From: SHLQ01 sp964196045
GTDB taxonomy: Bacteria; Actinomycetota; Acidimicrobiia; Acidimicrobiales; SHLQ01
Direction of reading: 5' to 3'
Assembly (NCBI GenBank): GCA_964196045.1
Contig: CAXMRH010000023.1
Coordinates: 1 to 5,264, forward strand
DNA length: 5,264 bases
The notes below the pieces were generated by a model. That model was not told the DNA's origin. It saw only the letters and a list, made by a program, of their open reading frames with translations, and did not search any database. Shown piece after piece: positions 1-5,264 of the stretch (the first letter of the stretch is position 1; each line of letters starts with the position of its first letter). Position numbers and translations under genes: made by a program.

Positions 1-389
1 GCGTGAACCGCCTCTGGTGACTGGAGAAGGTTTCGAGCAACGAAGATTGAACCGACGACGAGCCCGAAGAAGAGTCCGGCCATCGCCTCGGGGTAGTCCT
101 GCAATGCAGACTCGATGACTCCTGCGAGAATCGCGACCGCCGTGCCGATACCCAATAGAAGGGGCACGAGGAAGAACCAATCGACCGAACGAAGTCGCTG
201 GATAGACCCGCCGACATCGCCCTTCAGGAGAAGCCCGAGGGCCTTGGATCCCACTCCGATGTTCGTGATCAGGTCGTTGTAAATCCCGAGAATCAGAGCC
301 ACGGTGCCGCCCGACACTCCAGGCACAACATCTGAGGCGCCCATTGCAAATCCACGACTGAATTGGGCGAGGATTCTCGTGAACATCAT
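1..389 (-). CDS. DUF368 family membrane protein, PopT-type polyprenyl-phosphate transporter (3' end outside window)
   Basis: The minus strand is open from an ATG at 389 to the left edge, giving 129 residues of an incomplete protein. Residues 17-37 carry the DUF368 signature, with the core SDVVPGVSGGTVALILGIY, a glycine-rich membrane segment that I recognise as diagnostic of the family. Further hydrophobic stretches lie at about 71-95 and 102-119. DUF368 proteins (PopT) are known to recycle undecaprenyl phosphate across the cytoplasmic membrane, so this protein probably supports cell-wall and surface-polymer synthesis. The family is usually near 270-310 residues, so a little under half is present. 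A second in-frame ATG follows at once (386), and two in-frame TGA codons lie about 16-21 nt upstream, so the start is well bounded. No Shine-Dalgarno sequence is visible. A TAGATT hexamer (plus-strand 395-400) 5 nt before the first ATG could be a -10 element. The gene diverges from the hydrolase gene on the other strand. Confidence 0.88.
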   Translation of the reverse strand, partial: MMFTRILAQFSRGFAMGASDVVPGVSGGTVALILGIYNDLITNIGVGSKALGLLLKGDVGGSIQRLRSVDWFFLVPLLLGIGTAVAILAGVIESALQDYPEAMAGLFFGLVVGSIFVARNLLQSPEAVH

Positions 390-412
390 GGATGAATCTA
401 TCGGTCATCAAC

Positions 413-440
413 TTGGGGTCGTGATCTCCCGCGGCACAAT
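413..440 (+). promoter_or_regulatory. Candidate promoter for a leaderless hydrolase transcript
   Basis: TTGGGG (413-418) and CACAAT (435-440) are separated by 16 nt and resemble -35 and -10 elements. The -10-like hexamer ends 6 nt before the GTG at 447, which puts the expected transcription start on or next to the start codon. No ribosome binding site is visible, which fits leaderless initiation, common in actinobacteria. The match to consensus is moderate, and the 57-nt divergent gap (390-446) must also hold the start signals of the DUF368 gene. Confidence 0.35.
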
Positions 441-446
441 GATTGG

Positions 447-1310
447 GTGGTGACTGCTCACTCCGACTCTTCGTTTCTTGTCGCAAATGGCGACGTCGAC
501 CTATTCGTGCGATCACTAACGCCTGAAGTAGGTGAGGGCCCGCCAGTCTTGGTGTTGTCCGAAGCGGAAGCCGCTAGTAGTCGATGGCCCAGTGAGTTCT
601 TGGACGGTCTGCTCGGCCTTGGCTGTCAGGTGATCACCTTCGACACTCGCGATGTAGGTCGGAGCACATGGGTGGAGGAGACCTTCGGGATCGGTGATCT
701 CGTCTCCGATGCGCTGGCGGTTCTCGATCATCTCGATCTGGCCACGGCGCACGTGCTCGGCAGGTCGATGGGTGGAATCGTGGCGCAACATTTGGCACTT
801 GATGCGCCGGAGCGAGTTGCGTCCTTGTCGTTGCTTTCCACCACACCGGGTCGTCGCGAAGACATCGGCCTGCCGGAGCAGTGGCTCATCGACAACATGA
901 GCCACAGGCTCTTCGGTGAACCTCCGGAGGGAACCGCCCCGCGAGTCGAGTGGGTGGTCGATCAACTCGAGTGGTTCGCTGGGCCACTTGTACCTTTCGA
1001 TCGTGTGGAGGCCGCCCGTGCGGTGTGGCGAGAAGTCGCGGAGTACTGGCGCGGTCCGAATGGGCATGGCACCGCCGTTGTCGAGGCGGTTGATCGATTC
1101 GATGAACTCACCCTGATCACTGCGCCCGCCATGGTCGTACACGGGACAGCCGACCCGGTGTACCCGGTGGCCCATGGGCAGGTTCTTGCCGAGAGGCTCG
1201 CAAATGCGAACCTCTGCCTTATCGAGGGTCTCGGACACGAACTACCGCCGCATTTCGTGCCTCAGCTCGTCGAGCTGTTTGCTCAGTTCCGCGGCTCGCT
1301 CCAAGCCTGA
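447..1310 (+). CDS. Alpha/beta fold hydrolase
   Basis: This is a complete 287-residue protein of typical length for the alpha/beta hydrolase superfamily. The nucleophile elbow G-R-S-M-G places the catalytic serine at residue 107. The likely acid is Asp236 in HGTADPVYP and the base is His264 in GLGHELPP, so the triad is intact and in the usual order. The FDTRDVGRST segment (65-74) resembles the stretch before the elbow in esterases of the RdmC/DnrP type and related uncharacterised hydrolases. A cap region lies at about 140-215. There is no signal peptide, so it should be cytoplasmic. The substrate cannot be told: an ester, lactone or C-C bond hydrolase are all possible. One oddity is that the strand 3 loop reads LVLSEAEAAS, without the usual HG or GG oxyanion motif. 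The start is GTG at 447; a second GTG follows at 450, and either could be used. An ATG at 439 is out of frame and stops after four codons. The gene appears monocistronic, ending at a strong hairpin. Confidence 0.9.
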   Translation: MVTAHSDSSFLVANGDVDLFVRSLTPEVGEGPPVLVLSEAEAASSRWPSEFLDGLLGLGCQVITFDTRDVGRSTWVEETFGIGDLVSDALAVLDHLDLATAHVLGRSMGGIVAQHLALDAPERVASLSLLSTTPGRREDIGLPEQWLIDNMSHRLFGEPPEGTAPRVEWVVDQLEWFAGPLVPFDRVEAARAVWREVAEYWRGPNGHGTAVVEAVDRFDELTLITAPAMVVHGTADPVYPVAHGQVLAERLANANLCLIEGLGHELPPHFVPQLVELFAQFRGSLQA

Positions 1311-1315
1311 ACGCC

Positions 1316-1354
1316 GAAAGACCCGCCTGTTTTGGTGAATGAGGCGGGCCTTTC
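1316..1354 (+). terminator. Hairpin terminator after the hydrolase gene
   Basis: GAAAG-A-CCCGCCT (1316-1328) pairs with AGGCGGG-C-CTTTC (1342-1354): 12 pairs and a single A-C mismatch around a 13-nt loop. It begins 5 nt after the hydrolase stop codon. The A-rich left foot and T-rich right foot are typical of intrinsic terminators in high-GC bacteria, although the T run is only three bases and lies within the stem. Confidence 0.78.
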
Positions 1355-1414
1355 AGTCGACTGGCCGTTGAATCAATCTCAGACTGTTCCTGTTGGCAGT
1401 GTCGTTGCCGGTGG

Positions 1415-1432
1415 TGAGGGAACTTGAGGGAA
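1415..1432 (+). repeat. Short tandem direct repeat TGAGGGAA x2
   Basis: TGAGGGAA occurs at 1415-1422 and 1425-1432, a 10-bp period that would place both copies on the same face of the helix. A third TGAGGG lies at 1491-1496 just before the palindromes. This could be a direct-repeat binding site, but such a short repeat may also be chance. Confidence 0.4.
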
Positions 1433-1499
1433 AGGACTCTTGACCCAGTCGAGTTATTTCTTTTGTCTTTGCTGTGGTTGGATCGTGGTTTGAGGGTTT

Positions 1500-1533
1500 G
1501 TGACCCCCGTCACTGAATCGTGACACTGGTCAC
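1500..1533. promoter_or_regulatory. Tandem gapped palindromes, candidate CRP/FNR-type operator
   Basis: Two perfect inverted repeats of the form GTGAC-N4-GTCAC lie at 1500-1513 and 1520-1533, exactly 20 bp apart (about two helical turns). Read as GTGA-N6-TCAC, each matches the core of the CRP-family consensus TGTGA-N6-TCACA. The first copy also has the leading T at 1499. The four identical half-sites are seen directly. That a CRP/FNR-family, possibly cAMP-binding, regulator binds here and controls the ligase gene is inference. If transcription starts near 1584 (from CATAGT), the site centres would be near -57 and -77, compatible with activation from upstream. With TACACT they would be farther away. 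Confidence 0.6.
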
Positions 1534-1624
1534 TCTGCCTGATAGCGGCAACATCGTCAAGTTCATCCAGACATAGTCGAAACGAGTGAGATGCGGCGCA
1601 GCGACCCGAGCGCGCCACCACGTC

Positions 1625-1630
1625 TACACT
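1625..1630 (+). promoter_or_regulatory. Candidate -10 element for the ligase gene
   Basis: TACACT fits the TANNNT pattern and would start a transcript near 1637 with a leader of about 43 nt. A weak GCGACC (1601-1606) could be the -35 element with an 18-nt spacer. CATAGT at 1572-1577 is a competing -10 candidate, and the sequence alone does not decide between them. Confidence 0.25.
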
Positions 1631-1663
1631 CGCAAGCGACGTAACAGGCCGCCACCAACGAAC

Positions 1664-1671
1664 GAAGAGAG
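1664..1671 (+). promoter_or_regulatory. Ribosome binding site of the ligase gene
   Basis: GAAGAGAG is a purine-rich Shine-Dalgarno-like run ending 8 nt before the ATG at 1680. It supports this start and shows that this gene, unlike its neighbours, has a conventional leader. Confidence 0.5.
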
Positions 1672-1679
1672 ATCAATAC

Positions 1680-3227
1680 ATGGTGTTTACCTCGACCCTT
1701 CCCGATGTCGAAATTCCCACCGGCATTTCAATCACCGACTACGCGCTTCGAATGGCGGACGAGCTCGCCGACAAACCAGCGATCATCGACGGGCCCTCGG
1801 GACGGACTCAGACGTTCGCCGAGCTGCGGAGCGGTATACAGCTCGTCGCAGGCGGGCTCGCAGCGCGCGGCTTTGGCCCCGGAAAGACGCTTGGGCTGAT
1901 GGCGCCGAACATCCCCGAATACGCCTCCTTCTTTCATGGAGCCGCATTTGCAGGTGGAACGGTCACGACGATCAACCCGACATACACCGCTGGCGAAATC
2001 AAACATCAGTTGATCGATTCGGGCGCTTCAATTCTTGTGACGATCTCGATGTTCCTCGATGTGGCGCGAGAGGCGATCATCGACACAGCGGTGGAGGAGA
2101 TCTTCACGATCGATCCCGTTGAGGGCGTGCCGTCGATGTTCGATCTGCTTACGAGTCCGCCGTTGACGGAACAAGTAGCGATCGACACCGCTTCCGTGCC
2201 CGTCGTGCTTCCCTACTCATCTGGGACCACCGGTCGAAGCAAAGGTGTCGTCCTGTCGCACGACAACCTCACCGCCAACATCGCTCAGTGCCAGCATGTG
2301 TTGAGTTACGACGTCGACGATGTCGCGCTCGCTATCTTGCCGTTCTTTCACATCTACGGCATGCAGGTGTTGATGAACGGGCTCCTGGCGAATGGCGTCA
2401 CCATCGTCACCATGCCTCGATTCGATCTCGAGGAGGCGTTGACGATCGTCCAGGAACACAAGGTCACGTGGTTCTTTGCCGTCCCGCCGATCGTGCTCGG
2501 TCTTGCCAAACATCCTCTCGTCGATCAGTTCGACACGAGCTCGATCAAGGTCATCTTCTCGGGAGCGGCGCCGTTGTCAGCCGAACTCGGTACTGAAGCG
2601 TCCGTACGCCTTGGCTGCGATGTGATCCAGGGATATGGAATGACCGAGCTGTCGCCGGTATCACATGCGACGGTCGTCGGCGCTGGCAAGCCGGGGTCAT
2701 CTGGTGTCACCATTTCGAACACGGAGTGTCGAGTCGTCGACCTCGAGGGCAATGACCTCGGGCTCAATGAGGATGGCGAGTTGTGGGTCCGGGGTCCGCA
2801 GGTAATGAAGGGATACCTCAACAACGAAGAAGCAACTGCGGCAACCATCGACCAGGACGGGTGGCTGCACACCGGCGACGTGGCGCACTTCGATGAGGAT
2901 GGCCACATCTTCATCGTTGATCGCATCAAGGAACTCATCAAATACAAGGGTTTCCAAGTGCCACCTGCCGAACTCGAGGGTCTGCTGCTCACTCACGAAG
3001 CCATCGCAGACGCGGCAGTGATCGGTATTCCGGACGAGGAGGCGGGCGAGATTCCCAAGGCATTCGTCACGTTGAAGCCTGGCTCGGAGGCCACCGCTGA
3101 AGAAATTCAGTCGTTCGTTGCAAATCAAGTCGCAAACTTCAAGCAGGTGCGTTTGCTCGAGTTCATCGACGTGATCCCGAAGTCCGCCTCGGGCAAGATC
3201 TTGCGTCGCGAGCTGCGGGACCGATGA
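1680..3227 (+). CDS. Acyl-CoA synthetase / 4-coumarate-CoA ligase-like enzyme (ANL superfamily)
   Basis: This complete 515-residue enzyme should activate a carboxylic acid with ATP to an acyl-adenylate and then form the CoA thioester, in the cytoplasm. All ANL core motifs are present in order: the phosphate-binding loop YSSGTTGRSKG (179-189); FFHIYG (222-227); GYGMTELSP (318-326); GELWVRG (366-372); HTGD with the ribose-binding Asp400; the hinge region around VDRIKELIKYKGF (413-425); and SASGK with the catalytic Lys506 near the C-terminus. The length is within the usual range for bacterial members. The overall pattern, including the FHIYG block and KGFQVPPAELE, resembles the 4-coumarate-CoA ligase/FadD-like branch. 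The substrate, whether fatty, aryl or another acid, cannot be told. Start: ATG at 1680 behind a purine-rich site; the N-terminus aligns naturally with the family. No operon partner follows on this strand, since the next gene converges. Tandem palindromes 150-180 nt upstream suggest regulation. No internal damage is seen. Confidence 0.93.
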   Translation: MVFTSTLPDVEIPTGISITDYALRMADELADKPAIIDGPSGRTQTFAELRSGIQLVAGGLAARGFGPGKTLGLMAPNIPEYASFFHGAAFAGGTVTTINPTYTAGEIKHQLIDSGASILVTISMFLDVAREAIIDTAVEEIFTIDPVEGVPSMFDLLTSPPLTEQVAIDTASVPVVLPYSSGTTGRSKGVVLSHDNLTANIAQCQHVLSYDVDDVALAILPFFHIYGMQVLMNGLLANGVTIVTMPRFDLEEALTIVQEHKVTWFFAVPPIVLGLAKHPLVDQFDTSSIKVIFSGAAPLSAELGTEASVRLGCDVIQGYGMTELSPVSHATVVGAGKPGSSGVTISNTECRVVDLEGNDLGLNEDGELWVRGPQVMKGYLNNEEATAATIDQDGWLHTGDVAHFDEDGHIFIVDRIKELIKYKGFQVPPAELEGLLLTHEAIADAAVIGIPDEEAGEIPKAFVTLKPGSEATAEEIQSFVANQVANFKQVRLLEFIDVIPKSASGKILRRELRDR

Positions 3228-3240
3228 CGAGTCAGGCCGA

Positions 3241-3960
3241 CTAGGCGACGCTGGGGCGGCCGATCAACGATTTCTGCACCTGCTCGAAGATCAGGTCTGC
3301 CATGTAGCTGTACCCCTTCGGTCCGGGGTGCCAGTTGTCTTCGCCGAGTCCGTCCTTCGAGGGCCAACTCCACGGCCAGAAGAGGTGGAAGGGTCGCTGT
3401 TCGGCCTCGTGCTCGATCGTTCGGTTGATGCGACGTGCCATGACGCTGTTGAACCGAGAGGATACGCCGACCCGTGCAACCACGGACCGATCGGGGATTG
3501 CGTCCAGAATCGTGCGTAAATCGCGCAGAGTCCGTGGCCACGTTGGCGGCGCGAGCAGATTGTTGGCGCCAGCAAGGTGTGTGACGAGCTGAGAGGACCG
3601 GCCATCTTCACGAAGTTCCTGGAGACGGGGTAGCTGGTGCTCGATGATGTCCCCGAGTTGGGCGCCGGTAATGCCGAGGTTGATCACCCGCCACGGATCT
3701 CCGGACGTGTCTCGGAGTCGATCGAGGACCAGAGGAATCCAGCTCTGTGCGGGATCGGCGCTCCCGATTCCCTGCGACGTCGAGTCACCGAGTGCAACCC
3801 AGAGTGGGCCATCGGCACGGGAAGCATCGACATTCCATGCATCCCAGAACTGCGCATGTGGTTCACGCTGGAGTTCGATTCTCTGAACTGAGGCCGAGGT
3901 CTTCGAGATCGTCCGGCTCAGGAATCCAGTCTGTCTGCGAGGCATGGGCGCAAAATCCAC
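3241..3960 (-). CDS. SGNH/GDSL-family hydrolase
   Basis: This complete 239-residue protein shows the SGNH blocks in order: block I VALGDSTSQGIG with the nucleophile Ser60; block II NLGITGAQ with Gly96; block III GANN with Asn133; and block V DNWHPGPKGY with the Asp208/His211 pair. These residues make the serine nucleophile, oxyanion hole and base of an esterase or lipase. Block III is usually GxND, and here the last residue is Asn. Family members hydrolyse esters of lipids, sugars or small molecules; the substrate here is unknown. The first 50 residues show no convincing signal peptide or membrane segment, so it is probably cytoplasmic. The start is GTG at 3960, with an alternative ATG at 3945 (Met6); neither has a clear ribosome binding site. 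The longer form is therefore uncertain by five residues. The gene ends 13 nt from the stop of the converging ligase gene and diverges from the CitE-like gene across 82 nt. Confidence 0.88.
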   Translation of the reverse strand: MDFAPMPRRQTGFLSRTISKTSASVQRIELQREPHAQFWDAWNVDASRADGPLWVALGDSTSQGIGSADPAQSWIPLVLDRLRDTSGDPWRVINLGITGAQLGDIIEHQLPRLQELREDGRSSQLVTHLAGANNLLAPPTWPRTLRDLRTILDAIPDRSVVARVGVSSRFNSVMARRINRTIEHEAEQRPFHLFWPWSWPSKDGLGEDNWHPGPKGYSYMADLIFEQVQKSLIGRPSVA

Positions 3961-4030
3961 TCGCTAAGTGTTCCGCGATTCACGTCACGAACCAACGTCG
4001 ACGACGTCCGAGCCGGCTCGTTCGAGGGGC

Positions 4031-4036
4031 TAGCGT
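4031..4036 (+). promoter_or_regulatory. -10-like element of a leaderless promoter for the CitE-like gene
   Basis: TAGCGT fits TANNNT and ends 6 nt before the ATG at 4043, the same geometry as CACAAT before the hydrolase start. No Shine-Dalgarno sequence is seen, and no recognisable -35 element lies 16-18 nt upstream. Transcription would start at or next to the ATG, giving a leaderless mRNA. Confidence 0.42.
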
Positions 4037-4042
4037 TGCACC

Positions 4043-4879
4043 ATGCGCGCAAGAAGTATGTTGTTTGGTCCAGCACAACGAGTCGACTTCGTCCAGAAGT
4101 TCGTTGCATCTGGTGCCGACATTGGCGTACTAGATCTTGAAGACGCGACTCCCGAATCCATGAAGGACGAGGCTCGCGCCGCGCTGGTCGACGCGCGACC
4201 CGGTCGCGCCGAGCGCGCGGGCATGCAGTTGCTCATCCGGACCAACTCCCTTGGGAGTGCACATTTCGCTGCCGACCTCGCCGCAGCAGCGGAATCTGCC
4301 GCCGACGGGGTCGTCGTGCCCAAGCTCGAGACCGATCGAGAGGTCGCGGATGTTCGACGAGAAATGGTCGCTGTCGGACTCGGCGAGGGTGTCCTGTGTG
4401 CCGGAATCGAGTCGGTCGCGGGCGTCCACCGGGCGGTCGAGGTCGCCGGCGCTGGTGCAGATCTCGTTTACTTCGGCGCCGAGGACTTCATCACGGACAT
4501 CGGGGGTGTCCGCACAGAAAGCAACAAGGAAGTGTTGTACGCACGCTCCCGCGTCGCTATTGCAGCGAGCCTGTCGGGAATTCCGGCGCTCGATCAGGTT
4601 GTCGTCGACTTCCGTGACGATGAGCGCTTCCGTACCGAAGCGAACGAGGCTCGCTCGCTTGGGTTTCAGGGAAAACTCTGCATCCATCCCTCGCAAGTGC
4701 AGCTGGCCAGGGAGGCATTCACGCCGTCGGATGAAGAGATCATGCGGGCGCGGGCACTGCTCGCGGCCGCCGCAGATGCCGAAGTGCGGGGCTTGGGCGT
4801 GATTTCCTTCGAGGGGACGATGGTCGATGCCCCGATCATCGTGCGTGCAAGAAAGATCCTGGATCTGATCGAAGACTAA
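4043..4879 (+). CDS. CitE-like CoA-ester lyase (HpcH/HpaI aldolase/citrate lyase family)
   Basis: This is a complete 278-residue TIM-barrel enzyme of the CitE-like group. Family landmarks run in order: RSMLFGP at the N-terminus (4-10), LDLEDA (30-35), IRTN with Arg66, PKLE (93-96), GIES with Glu123, FGAEDF with Asp148, GFQGKLCIHPSQV (207-219) and the late MVDAP (260-264). In the family, the Glu and Asp hold Mg2+ and the Arg helps bind the substrate. Members cleave or form the C-C bond of malyl-CoA, methylmalyl-CoA or citramalyl-CoA, or hydrolyse malyl-CoA. The citrate lyase partners (alpha chain and acyl carrier protein) are not nearby, so true citrate lyase activity is unlikely. Exact substrate: unknown. 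The ATG at 4043 gives the canonical N-terminus, and a -10-like hexamer 6 nt upstream suggests a leaderless mRNA. It is transcribed alone on the left side (divergent SGNH gene); the next gene on the same strand starts 82 nt after its stop. Confidence 0.92.
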   Translation: MRARSMLFGPAQRVDFVQKFVASGADIGVLDLEDATPESMKDEARAALVDARPGRAERAGMQLLIRTNSLGSAHFAADLAAAAESAADGVVVPKLETDREVADVRREMVAVGLGEGVLCAGIESVAGVHRAVEVAGAGADLVYFGAEDFITDIGGVRTESNKEVLYARSRVAIAASLSGIPALDQVVVDFRDDERFRTEANEARSLGFQGKLCIHPSQVQLAREAFTPSDEEIMRARALLAAAADAEVRGLGVISFEGTMVDAPIIVRARKILDLIED

Positions 4880-4882
4880 GAC

Positions 4883-4925
4883 TCTCCATCGCGGCTTCCG
4901 GAGATGAAATAGGGCCATCTGGCCC
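4883..4925 (+). terminator. Weak hairpins after the CitE-like gene
   Basis: TCTCC (4883-4887) can pair with GGAGA (4900-4904), and GGGCC (4912-4916) with GGCCC (4921-4925) around an ATCT loop. Both stems are only 5 bp and no T run follows, so termination is possible but weakly supported. The last gene of the window could be partly read through from the CitE-like gene. Confidence 0.25.
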
Positions 4926-4961
4926 CTGGGTGAAACGGCCTATCCACCGATCGGTTTTGTA

Positions 4962-5264
4962 ATGGATATGTCGACCACCGCGGCCGAAATCGAGGCGACG
5001 GCTGAAGCAGGAGTCAACTTCGTCGATCGCCCCCTCAGTGCCGTAGAGGCGCGAATCGCTCGGGCTTCGCGAGCCGTCCTGCTCGCGCTCGCCGTCGCCG
5101 TCGGTCTCGCTGTCATCGTGGCGGCCGGTTTGGGTTCCGCGAGCGCCGATAGCGCGTCGTCGGGTGGGTCTCGCCTTGGAGGTGACTTTCCAGCCTTCTA
5201 CGCGGCCGGTTCGATCGTTCGATCAGGTGATATCGACACGCTGTATGACCCGGCTCGTCAGCTC
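4962..5264 (+). CDS. GT87/DUF2029-type membrane glycosyltransferase, N-terminal part (3' end outside window)
   Basis: The frame is open from ATG 4962 to the right edge, giving 101 residues of an incomplete protein. Residues 1-37 are polar and probably cytoplasmic. A long hydrophobic helix follows at about 38-62, then a Ser/Gly-rich loop, then GGDFPAFYAAGSIVRSGD (73-90) and LYDPARQ (94-100). The DFPAFYAA...LYDP pattern is what I know from the start of GT87 (DUF2029) proteins, multi-pass GT-C enzymes that use polyprenyl-phosphate sugars outside the membrane; mycobacterial PimE is a member. Asp75 sits in the first extracytoplasmic loop, where GT-C enzymes keep their catalytic acidic residue. This is inference from position. 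A second in-frame ATG at 4968 is an equal start candidate; no ribosome binding site is evident for either. Only about a quarter of the protein is visible, so acceptor and sugar cannot be named. Confidence 0.72.
   Translation, partial: MDMSTTAAEIEATAEAGVNFVDRPLSAVEARIARASRAVLLALAVAVGLAVIVAAGLGSASADSASSGGSRLGGDFPAFYAAGSIVRSGDIDTLYDPARQL

Larger units (their letters stand above)
1355..1679. other. Long non-coding leader region upstream of the acyl-CoA ligase
   Basis: These 325 nt carry no credible gene. The open frame running in from 1586 overlaps the ligase in another frame and has an arginine-rich composition typical of shadow translation. From left to right the stretch holds a tandem TGAGGGAA repeat (1415-1432), a T-rich patch (1454-1470), two gapped palindromes (1500-1533), -10-like hexamers at 1572-1577 (CATAGT) and 1625-1630 (TACACT), and the ribosome binding site. 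It most likely serves as a regulated promoter region. A small RNA cannot be excluded, but nothing specific supports one. Confidence 0.6.

Noticed and set aside
439..453. Tiny open frame ATG-ATT-GGG-TGG-TGA overlapping the hydrolase start, a possible leader peptide
   Set aside because: Four codons without a ribosome binding site, overlapping the likely -10 element, so it would probably not be transcribed intact.
516..1238. Minus-strand open frame of 240 codons opposite the alpha/beta hydrolase
   Set aside because: It lies wholly within a gene with an intact catalytic triad, and its translation shows no family features.
1586..2122. Open frame of 178 codons overlapping the start of the ligase gene
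   Set aside because: It is out of frame with an unmistakable ANL enzyme, is rich in Arg and His as shadow frames in GC-rich DNA are, and shows no recognisable motif.
3977..3992. GTGAC-like half-sites (minus-strand CGTGACGTGAA) between the SGNH and CitE-like genes, a possible third CRP-type site
   Set aside because: The half-sites are overlapping direct repeats rather than an inverted pair with the right spacing, so they do not match the operator upstream of the ligase.
4130..4918. Long minus-strand open frame of 262 codons opposite the CitE-like gene
   Set aside because: The plus strand carries every CitE-family motif over the same bases. The antisense frame has no domain signature and is explained by codon bias.
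4946..4955. Perfect 10-bp palindrome ACCGATCGGT just before the glycosyltransferase start
   Set aside because: A palindrome of this size is expected several times by chance in a window this long, and there is no second copy or flanking symmetry to support an operator.

Overview
The window is ordinary-looking chromosomal DNA from a GC-rich bacterium, most likely a high-GC actinobacterium. I favour something like the class Acidimicrobiia, but that placement is an inference from codon use, from the style of the proteins, and from start codons that sit right behind -10-like hexamers without a Shine-Dalgarno sequence. No rRNA, tRNA, CRISPR array, phage gene, transposase or insertion sequence is visible.

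Layout from left to right. (1) A 5'-complete, 3'-truncated minus-strand gene (389 down to 1) encodes a DUF368 membrane protein, the PopT family of polyprenyl-phosphate transporters. It runs off the left edge. (2) Divergent to it, with 57 nt between, is an alpha/beta hydrolase (447-1310, GTG start), followed by a convincing hairpin terminator (1316-1354). (3) A long non-coding stretch (1355-1679) holds the most interesting signal: two copies of GTGAC-N4-GTCAC exactly 20 bp apart, which read as tandem CRP/FNR-type operator sites. They lie upstream of (4) a complete acyl-CoA/4-coumarate-CoA ligase-like enzyme of the ANL superfamily (1680-3227). (5) Converging on it, with only 13 nt between the stop codons, is a minus-strand SGNH/GDSL-type hydrolase (3960-3241). 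(6) Divergent from that is a CitE-like CoA-ester lyase of the HpcH/HpaI aldolase family (4043-4879), apparently leaderless. (7) After an 82-nt gap with small hairpins, a GT87-type (DUF2029) membrane mannosyltransferase-like gene starts at 4962 and is cut by the right edge.

Each gene appears to be its own transcription unit, because strand changes or gaps separate them all. The ligase and the CitE-like lyase both handle acyl-CoA compounds, and the ligase may answer to cAMP or a related signal through the tandem operator. The two truncated edge genes both belong to families that work with polyprenyl-linked envelope synthesis, but they are far apart and nothing in the sequence links them. I found no clear case for an undescribed multi-gene system. 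The regulatory region before the ligase is the best lead.
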